Assembly (NCBI GenBank): GCA_964497585.1
Contig: CAZCDS010000018.1
Location: 42,549 to 106,548, forward strand
Direction of reading: 5' to 3'
Length of the DNA stretch: 64,000 nucleotides
DNA from: CAZCDS01 sp964497585
GTDB lineage: Bacteria; Desulfobacterota; Desulfomonilia; Desulfomonilales; Desulfomonilaceae
Within the stretch, counting starts at the first letter, position 1, and each line of letters opens with the position of its first letter. The notes under the pieces are model-generated. The model did no database searches, was not told the origin of the DNA, and was given only the letters and a program-made list of their open reading frames with translations. Positions 19,085 to 27,790 of the stretch are shown piece after piece. The translations under genes and the position numbers were made by a program.

Positions 19085-20887
19085 TCACTTCACTCCGTAG
19101 CAAAGATAGATCATGCCGATCATTACAATGATGAATATGACGCTCATGATCGAACCCGCCTTTATAAAATCCACACTCCGATATCGTCCGGGTCCCATGT
19201 AAAGAGCGTTGACCTGGTGGGTCGGCAACATGAACGAGTTGGACGTGGCAAGACCCACTATCAGTGCTGCCATTCTCGGATCAGTACCTGCACCCATTGC
19301 CATGTTCACCACCAGGGGGACGAGCAAGACGGTCGCCCCGACATTGGAAATTACCAACGTGAAAATGGTGGAGAGTATTCCTATCACGGTCAACAGCACG
19401 AGCGGAGAGACATGGCCGAGCATTGACAGGACCGTCTGGGCTATATACGCGGCTGTTCCAGTCTTTTCCGTGGCGATGCCCAGAGGAATGAGCCCTCCCA
19501 GGAGGAAGATTGTTCGCCAGTCCACGGCCTTGTATGCTTCGTCGATGGATAGGACTCGCGTTACGATCATCCCGAGTGCGCCTGTCATAAGGGCAACCGA
19601 AAGCTGGATTTTGAAGGCCATGATCATTATGAGCGCTACCGCCAACCATAATCCGGCCCACAGGGCTTTTTCCGGCTTCATGATCTCGGCGTCCAACGGT
19701 GTGGCCAGAATCAGGTCTTTGCTTTCCCTCAATATTTGGAACCGCCTCCAGGAGCCCTGAAGGAGTATCGCATCCCCTATCTGCAGAGGAATGCTGCTCA
19801 GACCCGCATAGAAAATTCGGTCGCTGCGGTATATGGCAAGGGCGTTGAGACTGTATTTGTCCCGGAAATGAGCCTGCAGAAGAGTCTTGCCAACAAGATC
19901 CGACCGGGGCGAAACAACGGCTTCTATGGTCCCTGATATCTCCGGAGACATCTCTTTCTTGAACAGATCCAGATCCTCCTTCATCTCCAGCTCAAGGTCG
20001 TTTGCCAGCCTTTCAATATTTTCCTTCTTGGCGATCACAAGGTAATGAGTGTCGGGAGCCATCTCCTGATCGAGCGAAGGAGAGAAGGTCATGTTTTTTG
20101 ATCCGCTCTTTGTTGACCCGATGACATTGACGAAGAATCTGTCGCGCAAATCACGCAAGGACGGTCTTTCCCGTAGACCGTTGGGCGTGGCAACCTCCCA
20201 TGGGACTCCCAGGTGATGGTACCGGGACATGTGGTCGGTCGACGTGGTGTCAATCTCTTCGTCCTGGCTTCTCTTTGGAAGCACCAGATTCTTGAACACA
20301 ATGAAGTACAGAATGCCGCTGGCAACCAGAGCCAGACCGATGGGTGTCACGTCGAACAGCCCAAAGGGTTTCAGCTTGAAAGGTATCAACAGATCGTTGA
20401 GGAGAATCAACGGACTACAGCCCACTAACGTAATCGTCCCCCCCAAAATGGCACAAAATCCTATGGGCATGAGGAGCTGTGAAAGGGGTATTTTCGTGTT
20501 CTTGCTGACACGCTGAATGGCCGGTAGGAACAGAGCTGCCGCACCGATGTTCTGCATGAAGCTCGAGATTGCGGCAACGGTACCCGCAATCATAATCGTG
20601 ATGCGTGACTGGCTGTTCCCGGCAAGTTTCATTACCGGAGTGACCAGCCTATTTATGCTCCCGGTCTTATCTAATCCCGCCCCTATGATAATGACCGCGA
20701 TAATCGAGACCACGGCGTTGCTGCTCAATCCGATGAACGCTTCCGTAGGCGTGACCAGACCGAGCAGGGGAAGTGTGACCATCATGATTATGGCCACAAC
20801 ATCGACCCGTACCCACTCGATTACGAACAAGAAAACCGCTATTCCGATCATGGCCATCACCATGATCATCTGATTGGTCAGTTCCAT
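19085..20887 (-). CDS. SLC13-family permease with internal RCK/TrkA-C domain
   Basis: This 600-residue protein starts at ATG 20887. About twelve hydrophobic helices flank a central soluble region. FMQNIGAAALFLPAI and ISNVGATVLLVPLVV are the paired permease motifs of the IT superfamily. Residues about 215-395 include a TrkA-C/RCK_C-like segment (VSPRSDLVGKTLLQAHFRDKY...LQIGDAILLQG). Related proteins move sulfate, dicarboxylates or other anions. The neighbouring CBS and stress-like proteins suggest transport tied to energy or redox state. The substrate is not readable from sequence. Confidence 0.88.
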   Translation of the reverse strand: MELTNQMIMVMAMIGIAVFLFVIEWVRVDVVAIIMMVTLPLLGLVTPTEAFIGLSSNAVVSIIAVIIIGAGLDKTGSINRLVTPVMKLAGNSQSRITIMIAGTVAAISSFMQNIGAAALFLPAIQRVSKNTKIPLSQLLMPIGFCAILGGTITLVGCSPLILLNDLLIPFKLKPFGLFDVTPIGLALVASGILYFIVFKNLVLPKRSQDEEIDTTSTDHMSRYHHLGVPWEVATPNGLRERPSLRDLRDRFFVNVIGSTKSGSKNMTFSPSLDQEMAPDTHYLVIAKKENIERLANDLELEMKEDLDLFKKEMSPEISGTIEAVVSPRSDLVGKTLLQAHFRDKYSLNALAIYRSDRIFYAGLSSIPLQIGDAILLQGSWRRFQILRESKDLILATPLDAEIMKPEKALWAGLWLAVALIMIMAFKIQLSVALMTGALGMIVTRVLSIDEAYKAVDWRTIFLLGGLIPLGIATEKTGTAAYIAQTVLSMLGHVSPLVLLTVIGILSTIFTLVISNVGATVLLVPLVVNMAMGAGTDPRMAALIVGLATSNSFMLPTHQVNALYMGPGRYRSVDFIKAGSIMSVIFIIVMIGMIYLCYGVK

Positions 20888-20916
20888 AATCCTTACACCA
20901 CTCCCTTAAAGACAGT

Positions 20917-20936
20917 CCGGGACCAAATGGTCCCGG
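20917..20936 (-). terminator. 9-bp hairpin between stress-protein gene and permease gene
   Basis: CCGGGACCA, two bases, and TGGTCCCGG form a perfect stem in the 96-base gap between the stop of the FAEAGE protein and the permease start. No T run follows on the minus strand. It could be an attenuator or an RNA-stability element. Confidence 0.4.
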
Positions 20937-20983
20937 CAGCTCGCAGCACTGTTTATCCTGGGTTTGCAGCCAGACCCGGATCA

Positions 20984-21631
20984 TTACACCAAAGAGCATA
21001 CACAAACCGAGCCTTCACATTCAGGCGCTTGTTCGGCGGACAGATTTTCCGGTTCGGTAAGCACGAACTCGATATTCCCTTTCTCCTTGTGCAGATGTCT
21101 TATTGCCTTCTGTTCCGACATCAGTATTATCTCTTGGTGGAAGCGAACTCCGCGTTCCTCGGCTCTCCTCCTGAAAGTGTCTCCAGCAGTCCGAGCGTTC
21201 TCGTGGAACCGCTCTCCAATTTCATCGGCAAACCCGCTTAACAGACGGGTCTTTCTGCTCATTGGCAGTGCGTTGAGAGCTATGATCTCGTAATCAAACC
21301 GTTCCGCCATGTCTACGGCATAAGTGATGAGATAATCGGCGAAGGTGTCCTCGTTGCCGAGGACCAATATGCATTTAGCTTCCGCAGGACGAGCGGCGGG
21401 CGCAATCTCCTCAAGAGCTTCTCGGGCGTATTCATGTTCGCCCTCTTCCGCAAAGGTGATCGCCCTCATATACTGTTGGGCTCTTTCGGAAATGCCGGCT
21501 TTTTTGCCCTCCGCGTTGTCCGCACTCTTCAACTCCTTTCCTTCCGCGTGCAACAGGGAGAGGGCCGTTTCAGGTTCGCCTGCCTCGGCAAAGGTCACCG
21601 CGTTCATGATTCTTTCAAATGCTTGCCACAT
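20984..21631 (-). CDS. FAEAGE-repeat, universal-stress-like protein A
   Basis: The protein has 215 residues. The N-terminal third holds two copies of a short helical motif: MNAVTFAEAGEPETALSLL and MRAITFAEEGEHEYAREAL. The remainder (ILVLGNEDTFADYLITYAVDMAERFDYEIIALNA... to VRFHQEIILMSEQ) follows the alternating strand-helix order of a USP-like fold but lacks the ATP-binding GxxGS signature. The tail is Cys-containing (ECEGSVCVCSLV). It is a paralogue of the next protein upstream. Nucleotide-independent signalling or a regulatory role for the adjacent permease is inferred. Confidence 0.7.
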   Translation of the reverse strand: MWQAFERIMNAVTFAEAGEPETALSLLHAEGKELKSADNAEGKKAGISERAQQYMRAITFAEEGEHEYAREALEEIAPAARPAEAKCILVLGNEDTFADYLITYAVDMAERFDYEIIALNALPMSRKTRLLSGFADEIGERFHENARTAGDTFRRRAEERGVRFHQEIILMSEQKAIRHLHKEKGNIEFVLTEPENLSAEQAPECEGSVCVCSLV

Positions 21632-21678
21632 GGTCTATTCTCCTCCATGTTCTTTTTCGTTGGGACTTATTGGAGACT

Positions 21679-22368
21679 CTAGCGAAGCCTTATGGGGACC
21701 TCGTCCGGTTCTCTTTGTGATACCGTCACCAGCGGAATGGAGACCCTTTCCGCAACATTCTGCAGTGTTTCTTTCCAGCCGATATCTGCGGCTTCTTTGT
21801 CCCGCAGGTTGGGCGAGTCGATGACGGCAGTCACTACGTTCTTGCGCATTCGCACATAATCGTAGAGAATCTCGATCGCTTTCGCCTTTCTGACCGTCAC
21901 GTTGAATGAGACCCCCTTGCCTTCGAGTCCGGGAAGCAGAGCCGCCAGCCTTTCCGACGGTCCGTCGCCTTCAGAGCTACTCCGTGATAAAATCTGGAGG
22001 ATATCCAAATTCGCATTCATGCGCGTGCACAGGTTGACGGCATAGTCGAAGGTGGCCTTTGTAGGCACTCTCCCCTCAACGGCAAGCAGTACCGTCTGCT
22101 TCCTTTCATAGGCGGGGAGTATTTGGCGAGCGGTCTCGAATTCTCCAGCTTCGGCAAAGGTTGCTGCCACGAAATGATTTTGCAGTTTTTCTCTAACCGT
22201 TGTTTTCTTAGCAGTGTGAGTCGCCCTTTTCCGATCACGGGCCTTCTCGCTTACTGCCTCAGCTCGGTGGGAGGCCCGAAGAAAGCTCAGGGCAGTTTCA
22301 TGCTCCCCGGCTTCGGCGAACGTCACAGCGGTCAGGATTGCCTCGATCTTCTCTTTGAAGCTTTTCAT
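21679..22368 (-). CDS. FAEAGE-repeat, universal-stress-like protein B
   Basis: This 229-residue paralogue of the downstream gene also has two motif copies near the N terminus (ILTAVTFAEAGEHETALSFL and HFVAATFAEAGEFETARQIL), then a USP-like alpha/beta region (TVLLAVEGRVPTKATFDYAVNLCTRM...). It is the first gene of a minus-strand run that includes protein A, the permease and the CBS proteins. About 36-52 bases upstream is a sigma-54-like promoter, with paired TGTAAC-type sites further up, so the run is probably controlled by an enhancer-binding protein such as the one encoded at 24673. Confidence 0.72.
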   Translation of the reverse strand: MKSFKEKIEAILTAVTFAEAGEHETALSFLRASHRAEAVSEKARDRKRATHTAKKTTVREKLQNHFVAATFAEAGEFETARQILPAYERKQTVLLAVEGRVPTKATFDYAVNLCTRMNANLDILQILSRSSSEGDGPSERLAALLPGLEGKGVSFNVTVRKAKAIEILYDYVRMRKNVVTAVIDSPNLRDKEAADIGWKETLQNVAERVSIPLVTVSQREPDEVPIRLR

Positions 22369-22403
22369 GATTGTGCACTCCTGGTTTGCTGTCTCGATTA
22401 TGA

Positions 22404-22419
22404 CTCAAATATCGTGCCA
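22404..22419 (-). promoter_or_regulatory. sigma-54-like promoter upstream of protein B
   Basis: On the minus strand the sequence is TGGCACG, four bases, TTGA. The -24 element is perfect; the -12 element has A in place of the nearly invariant C of TTGC. It lies 36 bases before the start codon of the gene ending at 22368. Confidence 0.4.
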
Positions 22420-22496
22420 AAGTGGTAACATATGAGATTGATTGATTAATGACCTGACGGAGCAGGTGCGGTGGGAGTGCAGTTTCGGGAAGAGAG

Positions 22497-22515
22497 GTGT
22501 AACAAAAAGTAACAG
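22497..22515. promoter_or_regulatory. GTGTAACA...GTAACAG site
   Basis: GTGTAACA (22497-22504) is followed by GTAACAG (22509-22515). An exact inverted copy of the first 8-mer occurs 100 bases to the right. The spacing of about 85-100 bases from the sigma-54-like promoter fits an enhancer site. Confidence 0.4.
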
Positions 22516-22596
22516 TTGGCAACCGAAAAGAAAGGTTGTACACTCTCCGTTCAGCGTTAGAGGGATTCTGCTGCGACGAGAACTGGTGCTACAAAA

Positions 22597-22615
22597 TGTT
22601 ACACCTGCCGTAACA
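22597..22615. promoter_or_regulatory. palindrome TGTTAC-N7-GTAACA, candidate enhancer-binding site
   Basis: A perfect 6+6 inverted repeat with a 7-base spacer lies 43 bases upstream of the small membrane-protein gene and about 180 bases from the sigma-54-like promoter on the other strand. The dyad form is typical of sites for NtrC-type dimers. Confidence 0.45.
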
Positions 22616-22658
22616 GCGATTGTAAGGGACTGGTTTTATTGCGAATAGGGATTCTGGG

Positions 22659-23057
22659 ATGAGAAGGATTATTATTAATCCATCCGGAGACGAAGAAAGG
22701 AAACTGATTCAAGACATAGTCATCGACCTTGTGTTAGGGGCGCTTGGGTTCCTGGGTCTGTTGCTGACAACCGCATGTGTTCTCCGGTATCTTGTGGGGA
22801 ATCCTCTGCTCGATCCGTCAAATTTGCTCCTCATCCTTCTTGGTGCTGCGACTCTTGCGACCATGATACGGATTCACAGGGAACTGGCGATGCCGGGAGA
22901 AGGTTACTTCTGGATGACGAGTAGGACCCTGGTGGGCACATTTTTTCACTGTTTGGTGTACGCATACACGCTCTTTCTCATGGGAGTCGCTTTTGACATA
23001 CCCCCGTTTCGGTGGATTCCCGGCTGGGTTTACGACTTTGTGGCGGGATTACTATAA
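22659..23057 (+). CDS. small membrane protein, three hydrophobic segments
   Basis: This 132-residue protein begins MRRIIINPSGDEERKLIQDI and has hydrophobic stretches at about 20-45 (VLGALGFLGLLLTTACVL), 54-70 (LLLILLGAATLATMI) and 90-115 (LVGTFFHCLVYAYTLFLMGVAF), so it is probably an inner-membrane protein. I do not recognise the family. It is divergent from the FAEAGE genes and precedes the histidine kinase gene in the same orientation, with 185 bases between. Confidence 0.65.
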   Translation: MRRIIINPSGDEERKLIQDIVIDLVLGALGFLGLLLTTACVLRYLVGNPLLDPSNLLLILLGAATLATMIRIHRELAMPGEGYFWMTSRTLVGTFFHCLVYAYTLFLMGVAFDIPPFRWIPGWVYDFVAGLL

Positions 23058-23242
23058 GATATGCCATTATGTGGCACAGCGCGACGACCGGTTCGTTATC
23101 TGAAGGATTTGGGCGGCAGCCGAGCGCGGCCTGGCGAATCTGTCGGATCTTCGCCGGCGGCGGTACGAAAATTGCAATCTAAGCCCTCGTGAGGCCGGTG
23201 AGAAACGGATGCCTTGATCCCCCAGGAGGATGACCGGAGGAG

Positions 23243-24676
23243 ATGTCTCAACCTATTCTTAGTATCAAACTCAAGATTGTTTTGACGTTCGTGGTTGCGT
23301 TTATCGTCATAATTGGACTCCTGGTCACCAGTGCGTATCTCATGCGGTTGCTCCAGAGAAGGGTGGTGATTCTGGAGGAAGTGTCCAGGCTGGAAGAGAG
23401 AGTCCAGGACCTCCGACGGTGCGAGAAGAATCTCTTCCTCTATCAAGAGAAAGACTTCGGGCTGAGAGCTCTCTCTGCGGTCAAGGATGCAAGGCGAATT
23501 CTGGCAGCGAATAGACAGGAGTTCGAACGGATCTTTTCGCAGAGAAGGATGGAAACATTCAATAAGCGTCTGCAGGACTATGAGCGAGCAATGTCTGAAT
23601 ACCTGACTGCTGAGGTTGCGGGTGGCGGGGTTGCTAAGACGCAGTCCGTGGCCGAACAAAAAAGGATAAGAGACATCGGAACCCGACTCCTCACGTACGC
23701 GGAGTCCATTGCGAAGCAAAAGAGACAGAACATACGGAAGACCATCAGTGTCGTCAACAGAATTCAACTTGTTCAGGCTCTGTTGGCCGGGATAGGGCTC
23801 CTGGTATTCGGGGCCCTTGTCCTCGGGAGGGTTATTCATCCGTTGAAGTCACTCCAGGAGCATACGGAGAGAATCGGAAAGGGGGACTTCCGAGAAATCG
23901 AGGCTCACCCGCAAGAACTTGAGATAGCCGAGATTTACAAAGCGTTCAACCGCATGGCCCGGGACCTGAAGAAGCGGGAAGAAGACCTCCTTCGGTCCAG
24001 GCATCTCGCCTCACTGGGGACCCTCCTGGCCGGAGTTGCTCATGAGCTAAATAATCCGCTTTCCAATATCCGTTCCACCTGTGAAATACTCGTGGAGGAC
24101 ATCGGCACCGTGGATCAGGAATTCCAGAGGACAAGCCTTTCAACGATCATCAAACAAGTTGACAAGGCCGGGAATATCGTGCGGGATCTTCTCGAACTCG
24201 GCAGAGGAAAGGAGTTCTTGAAGGAACCGTTGAATCTGAAAGATCTCATCGAACGGACCCTGAGCCTGCTGCACGGGCAAATTGCGCCAGAAGTTGAAGT
24301 GTGGGTCAACGTCACGCCGGATGAAACGATCTTCGCGGACAAACAAACGATTCAACAGGCATTGATGAATCTTATCACCAACGCGGTGGAGGCAATTGAC
24401 GGTGAGGGAAAAATAATAATCGAAGCGTATCACACAACGGACGGGATGACAGATCTCATGATATTGGATACAGGCTCGGGCATTTCAGAGGAAATACAGA
24501 GCAAGATTTTCGATCCCTTTTTTGGTACAAAAGAGTTGGGTAAAGGAACCGGCTTGGGCCTCTTTGTCACCCACGACATAGTGGCAAAGCACGGGGGCCA
24601 AATCTTAGTTCACAGCGTTCCTGGAAAGGGGACGACCTTTGTGCTGAGAATGCCGGCCCAGGAGAAGCCTGCGTGA
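23243..24676 (+). CDS. membrane sensor histidine kinase (HAMP, HisKA, HATPase)
   Basis: This 477-residue protein starts at ATG 23243 directly after GGAGGAG. One transmembrane helix at about 10-34, an extracytoplasmic helical sensor of about 140 residues and a second helix near 177-200 are followed by a HAMP linker. The dimerisation box GVAHELNNPLSN carries the phospho-acceptor His near 267. N, G1 (LDTGSGIS) and G2 (GTGLGL) boxes of the ATPase are intact. The stop overlaps the start of the response regulator by four bases, so the two form a two-component pair. Confidence 0.93.
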   Translation: MSQPILSIKLKIVLTFVVAFIVIIGLLVTSAYLMRLLQRRVVILEEVSRLEERVQDLRRCEKNLFLYQEKDFGLRALSAVKDARRILAANRQEFERIFSQRRMETFNKRLQDYERAMSEYLTAEVAGGGVAKTQSVAEQKRIRDIGTRLLTYAESIAKQKRQNIRKTISVVNRIQLVQALLAGIGLLVFGALVLGRVIHPLKSLQEHTERIGKGDFREIEAHPQELEIAEIYKAFNRMARDLKKREEDLLRSRHLASLGTLLAGVAHELNNPLSNIRSTCEILVEDIGTVDQEFQRTSLSTIIKQVDKAGNIVRDLLELGRGKEFLKEPLNLKDLIERTLSLLHGQIAPEVEVWVNVTPDETIFADKQTIQQALMNLITNAVEAIDGEGKIIIEAYHTTDGMTDLMILDTGSGISEEIQSKIFDPFFGTKELGKGTGLGLFVTHDIVAKHGGQILVHSVPGKGTTFVLRMPAQEKPA

Positions 24677-26058
24677 GCGTCTCAGAAAGAATATTGGTTG
24701 TCGATGATGAGGAAGTGGCTCTGAGAAATCTGGCGCACATACTCAAGAGCGAAGGGTTCAGCGTCGTCCCGGCCGACAGTGGGCCCAAAGGACTGAACCT
24801 GCTGACGGAAACGGAGTTCGATGTCGTCTTGACGGATCTTCGCATGGCAAAGGTGGACGGGATGAAGATCCTTCGAGAATGCAAACGATTACGTCCGCTC
24901 ACGGAAGTGATCATGATCACCGGTTATGCCACCGTGGATTCCGCGATAGAAGCAATGAAACAGGGCGCGTACCATTATGTTGCCAAGCCCTACCACAATG
25001 AGGAGGTCCGCAAGGTGGTGGCGGAGGCGGTGGAGAAGGTGCGCCTGAAGAAAGAGAACCTGAGACTCAAAGAACATATAGAAGAGCAGCAGAAGGGTTC
25101 CGGTGTAAGGATTATCACGCAGGATCCGGGCATGCGAGCAATGTTGGATACCGCGCGCCAGGTGGCCTCCGCGGACTGCAATTTGCTTATCACCGGCGAA
25201 TCCGGAACAGGAAAGGAGCTCCTGGCAAGATTTATCCATGAGAATAGCATGAGACGACATGGCCCGCTCCTCGCCGTCAATTGCGGAGCGTTCAATGAAG
25301 AACTCTTGTCCAATGAGCTTTTCGGCCATGAAAAAGGAGCTTACACAGGCGCGAATTCCACCAAGCCGGGCATCATAGAGGCCGCAAACGGGGGGATTTT
25401 GTTCCTGGATGAGATTACCGAAATGACCGCGGGGATGCAGGTTAAGCTTCTCAGAGTCATCCAGGAACAACAGACCATGAGATTGGGAAGCACAAAGCCT
25501 ATCAACGTGGATGTCAGGTTTATCGGAGCCACCAACAGAAATTTCCAGGAAGCACTCACCGAGGGAGAATTCCGGACCGACCTCTACTATAGACTGAATG
25601 TGGTATCATTAAAGATTCTACCCTTATCGGCCAGAACAGGTGACATCCCGCTTTTGTGCCAGTACTTTCTTGCCAAGCATTCGAGGCTCATGGGAAGGGA
25701 GATCCCGTCGTTGTCACGAGAGGCCCTTGAAATCCTGACGAAGTACGGTTTCCCCGGCAATGTGAGGGAACTGGAGAATATCATAGAACGCGGGATTGTT
25801 CTTGCCGGTGGAGGCATCATAGAGCCGCAACACCTCCCCGATGACCTCATGCACTATGAGGTAACGACCTTCCGTAGTGACGATGAGGAGCTGCCGAGCC
25901 TCAAAGAGCTGGAAATCAAGTACATCCGAGAAGTGCTCAAGGAGACAGGGGGCAACAAGACGCATGCGGCTTCAATTATGGGCATTGCCAGGCTGTCTTT
26001 GTTGCGAAAGATCAAGAGATTCGGGCTGGAGGAATATGCTGCCAGTCTACGGGGCTAG
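24673..26058 (+). CDS. NtrC-type sigma-54 response regulator
   Basis: The GTG start overlaps the kinase stop and gives 461 residues. The receiver domain has VVDDEE and the acceptor Asp in VVLTDLRM (about D55), and K in VAKPY. The AAA+ domain has Walker A GESGTGKE (about 176), the sigma-54 contact loop as GAYTGA (a Tyr variant of GAFTGA) and GGILFLDEI. The C terminus has a Fis-type HTH (GGNKTHAASIMGIARLSLLRKIKR). Candidate targets are the TGTAAC-type sites in the divergent region 22440-22620, about 2 kb upstream. Confidence 0.94.
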   Translation: MSVSERILVVDDEEVALRNLAHILKSEGFSVVPADSGPKGLNLLTETEFDVVLTDLRMAKVDGMKILRECKRLRPLTEVIMITGYATVDSAIEAMKQGAYHYVAKPYHNEEVRKVVAEAVEKVRLKKENLRLKEHIEEQQKGSGVRIITQDPGMRAMLDTARQVASADCNLLITGESGTGKELLARFIHENSMRRHGPLLAVNCGAFNEELLSNELFGHEKGAYTGANSTKPGIIEAANGGILFLDEITEMTAGMQVKLLRVIQEQQTMRLGSTKPINVDVRFIGATNRNFQEALTEGEFRTDLYYRLNVVSLKILPLSARTGDIPLLCQYFLAKHSRLMGREIPSLSREALEILTKYGFPGNVRELENIIERGIVLAGGGIIEPQHLPDDLMHYEVTTFRSDDEELPSLKELEIKYIREVLKETGGNKTHAASIMGIARLSLLRKIKRFGLEEYAASLRG

Positions 26059-26488
26059 ACTGCGTTTAAGGGAGCCATCGAGCCGCGAAAGGTCCCTGTC
26101 CGTGCCGAGCGTTTCTCCGACGAGCAGCGCGTCAAGCCCGTCATTTGCGAGAAGGTTGTCAAGATCAACCTGAATGACGATCGCGCGGTCATCGGTACGG
26201 TGTCGAGTAAGAATTCACCGGCGAGGGCATTTGTCCGCAAAGGCCCTCGCCGGTGAACGTTCGGGCTTATTGTGTGTTTGATTCCGCACGCGCTGCGCGC
26301 GCAATCGAATTATGTCGAGGCCGGGTTTTCCACCCTAACCCCCCGGTCCAGTTTGCGGGGTCCATGATACCCATGGGTGAGTCACTCAATTTGCGCAGTG
26401 GTGGGTATTGCAGTGGGATTTTCTCCGCCTTTCCGTACGTCGTGAACAACCCTCCTCACGCTTGTCGCCGGGCTTCCCCAGAAGCGAG
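26059..26488. other. region with an in-frame start-less ORF and a strong hairpin
   Basis: After the regulator's TAG, the same frame stays open for 65 codons (26059-26253) with protein-like content (KVPVRAERFSDEQ, KVVKINLNDDRAVIG), yet no start codon or ribosome site. It may be a gene remnant. The rest up to 26488 holds nothing I can support. Confidence 0.35.
26214..26257. terminator. 15-bp perfect hairpin after the two-component genes
   Basis: TTCACCGGCGAGGGC and its exact complement GCCCTCGCCGGTGAA flank a 14-base loop that can itself pair (TTTG/CAAA). It lies 156 bases after the regulator stop and 232 bases beyond the stop of the minus-strand Zn-ribbon gene, so it can serve both. T content after it is modest. 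Confidence 0.5.
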
Positions 26489-26992
26489 TCAGCCGTCCTT
26501 TTCTTTTTCGGAAAGGTGTTGACCGATCACATACCGGTTGCACTGCTCACGGAACTCAGCGACCACGTGTCGCAACGGTCTCCCCGACTCTTCAGACGCC
26601 TGTTTCAGGGTTTGCCAAAATCTCTCCAGTATCGGAAACGTGTCATCGGTCAAGGCCAAGACCAGAGTCGAACCGCACGCGCAATTCCGGTATTGCAAGG
26701 TGTACGGCACCTGCATCACGTCCGTGCAGTCTTCCAGGCCGTGTCCAACGGGTGCCGTGCCATGGAGGTATTCAGGAAAGTTACGGTATTCCTGTCCACA
26801 GGTACAGCATTGTTTGGGGAAAAGATTCTTATCACTTCCTATCGCAGCGAAAATTTTGATGAAGTCGAGGAATTGTAGGTGGTACCGGATCTCCGGTTTG
26901 ACAGGAGAGGGGACGGTGCGGTCCGGTACCGCCGGCCGCCTGCGGCTCATCCTTCCCACAAAAAGTCTCAGCAGCGGTAATAAGTTAGACAC
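26489..26992 (-). CDS. zinc-ribbon-like Cys-rich protein
   Basis: The frame extends to 27244, but the protein-like part starts near GTG 26992, preceded by GGGAGAG; this start gives 167 residues and is uncertain. CCTCGQEYRNFP and YRNCACGSTLVLAL form two Cys pairs, as in a zinc ribbon. The C terminus is helical and charged. I cannot name the family. It closes a minus-strand run with the two genes upstream, and Cys-rich neighbours suggest a shared redox or metal-related role. Confidence 0.55.
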   Translation of the reverse strand: MSNLLPLLRLFVGRMSRRRPAVPDRTVPSPVKPEIRYHLQFLDFIKIFAAIGSDKNLFPKQCCTCGQEYRNFPEYLHGTAPVGHGLEDCTDVMQVPYTLQYRNCACGSTLVLALTDDTFPILERFWQTLKQASEESGRPLRHVVAEFREQCNRYVIGQHLSEKEKDG

Positions 26993-27065
26993 TTGGCCTG
27001 TTCTCTCCCACGAGCGGGTCCTTTGCCTCATGCCCATGACCCGAAAACGCGGATGGCTTATCAGG

Positions 27066-27770
27066 TCACGCGAAGAAGCGTTTTTCGTATTTGATCCCGG
27101 CCTGATCAAATTCCTTGAAAAGCGTGCCCAGCCGGTCGTTGGCAATGCGCAACTGGCGGGGTTTTTCATCCGCCTCCCGATCCGTGGCGTAGCACGCGAA
27201 GCACCGTTGACACTGGTGAGTTGCTCCAAGACTGGTAACGTCACAGTTGACCAAAAAGAAGGTCCGGGCCTCTTTACGGTTCCCGAAGTTTTCGACCGCA
27301 GGGAAGCATTCCAACGAGATTACCATGGCGACTTCGTTCCCTTCCTTGGCAATGTGAAGGTAGTCGTCCAGGGTGAGCGTCGGGCCATGCTCCTCTCTGA
27401 AGTCCTGGAACCTGACGACCATGTCGTCTAAGGAGAAGAGCTTGGTTTCCACATCAATACCGCTTTCCTTCAGCCTCCGGTAATCTTTCTGCAAATACCG
27501 GTTGGCAATCATGACGGCTTGAGATACGTGGGGGCACAGGTTGTGGGGGCAACCCCGGGCATAGCATTTTCGAAAGCTGTACTCTTCACCGTCAATGGTG
27601 CCGGCAAACCGACAGAAAAAGAGAACCGCCTGGAACTCGTTGTCCATGTGGGTGAAATCAACCTCGTTGATCTCGAAGGAAGGACGGCATGTGACAGCCG
27701 CTCCCCTCAGTTTAGCGGCGACGAGGTCACCGATACGCACAATAGGTCCTGGCCTCGCTGTTTCTTCCAT
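27066..27770 (-). CDS. Cys-rich protein of unknown function
   Basis: The start chosen is ATG 27770 with GAGAGG eight bases upstream (234 residues). Cys-containing clusters are CYARGCPHNLCPHVSQAV (about 98-115) and CQRCFACYATDRE (about 190-202), both able to bind an Fe-S cluster or zinc. No membrane segment is seen. It starts 20 bases after the preceding gene's stop and is followed by another Cys-rich protein. Family not recognised; a metal- or cluster-binding role is inferred from the spacing of cysteines. Confidence 0.7.
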   Translation of the reverse strand: MEETARPGPIVRIGDLVAAKLRGAAVTCRPSFEINEVDFTHMDNEFQAVLFFCRFAGTIDGEEYSFRKCYARGCPHNLCPHVSQAVMIANRYLQKDYRRLKESGIDVETKLFSLDDMVVRFQDFREEHGPTLTLDDYLHIAKEGNEVAMVISLECFPAVENFGNRKEARTFFLVNCDVTSLGATHQCQRCFACYATDREADEKPRQLRIANDRLGTLFKEFDQAGIKYEKRFFA

Positions 27771-27790
27771 CGTCTCAACCTCTCTTGTCG

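Noticed and set aside
23074..23092. TGGCAC as a sigma-54 promoter for the histidine kinase
   Set aside because: No GC dinucleotide at the required distance for the -12 element.
23096..23839. Minus-strand ORF of 247 aa
   Set aside because: It is the antisense of the histidine kinase, which has full domain support.
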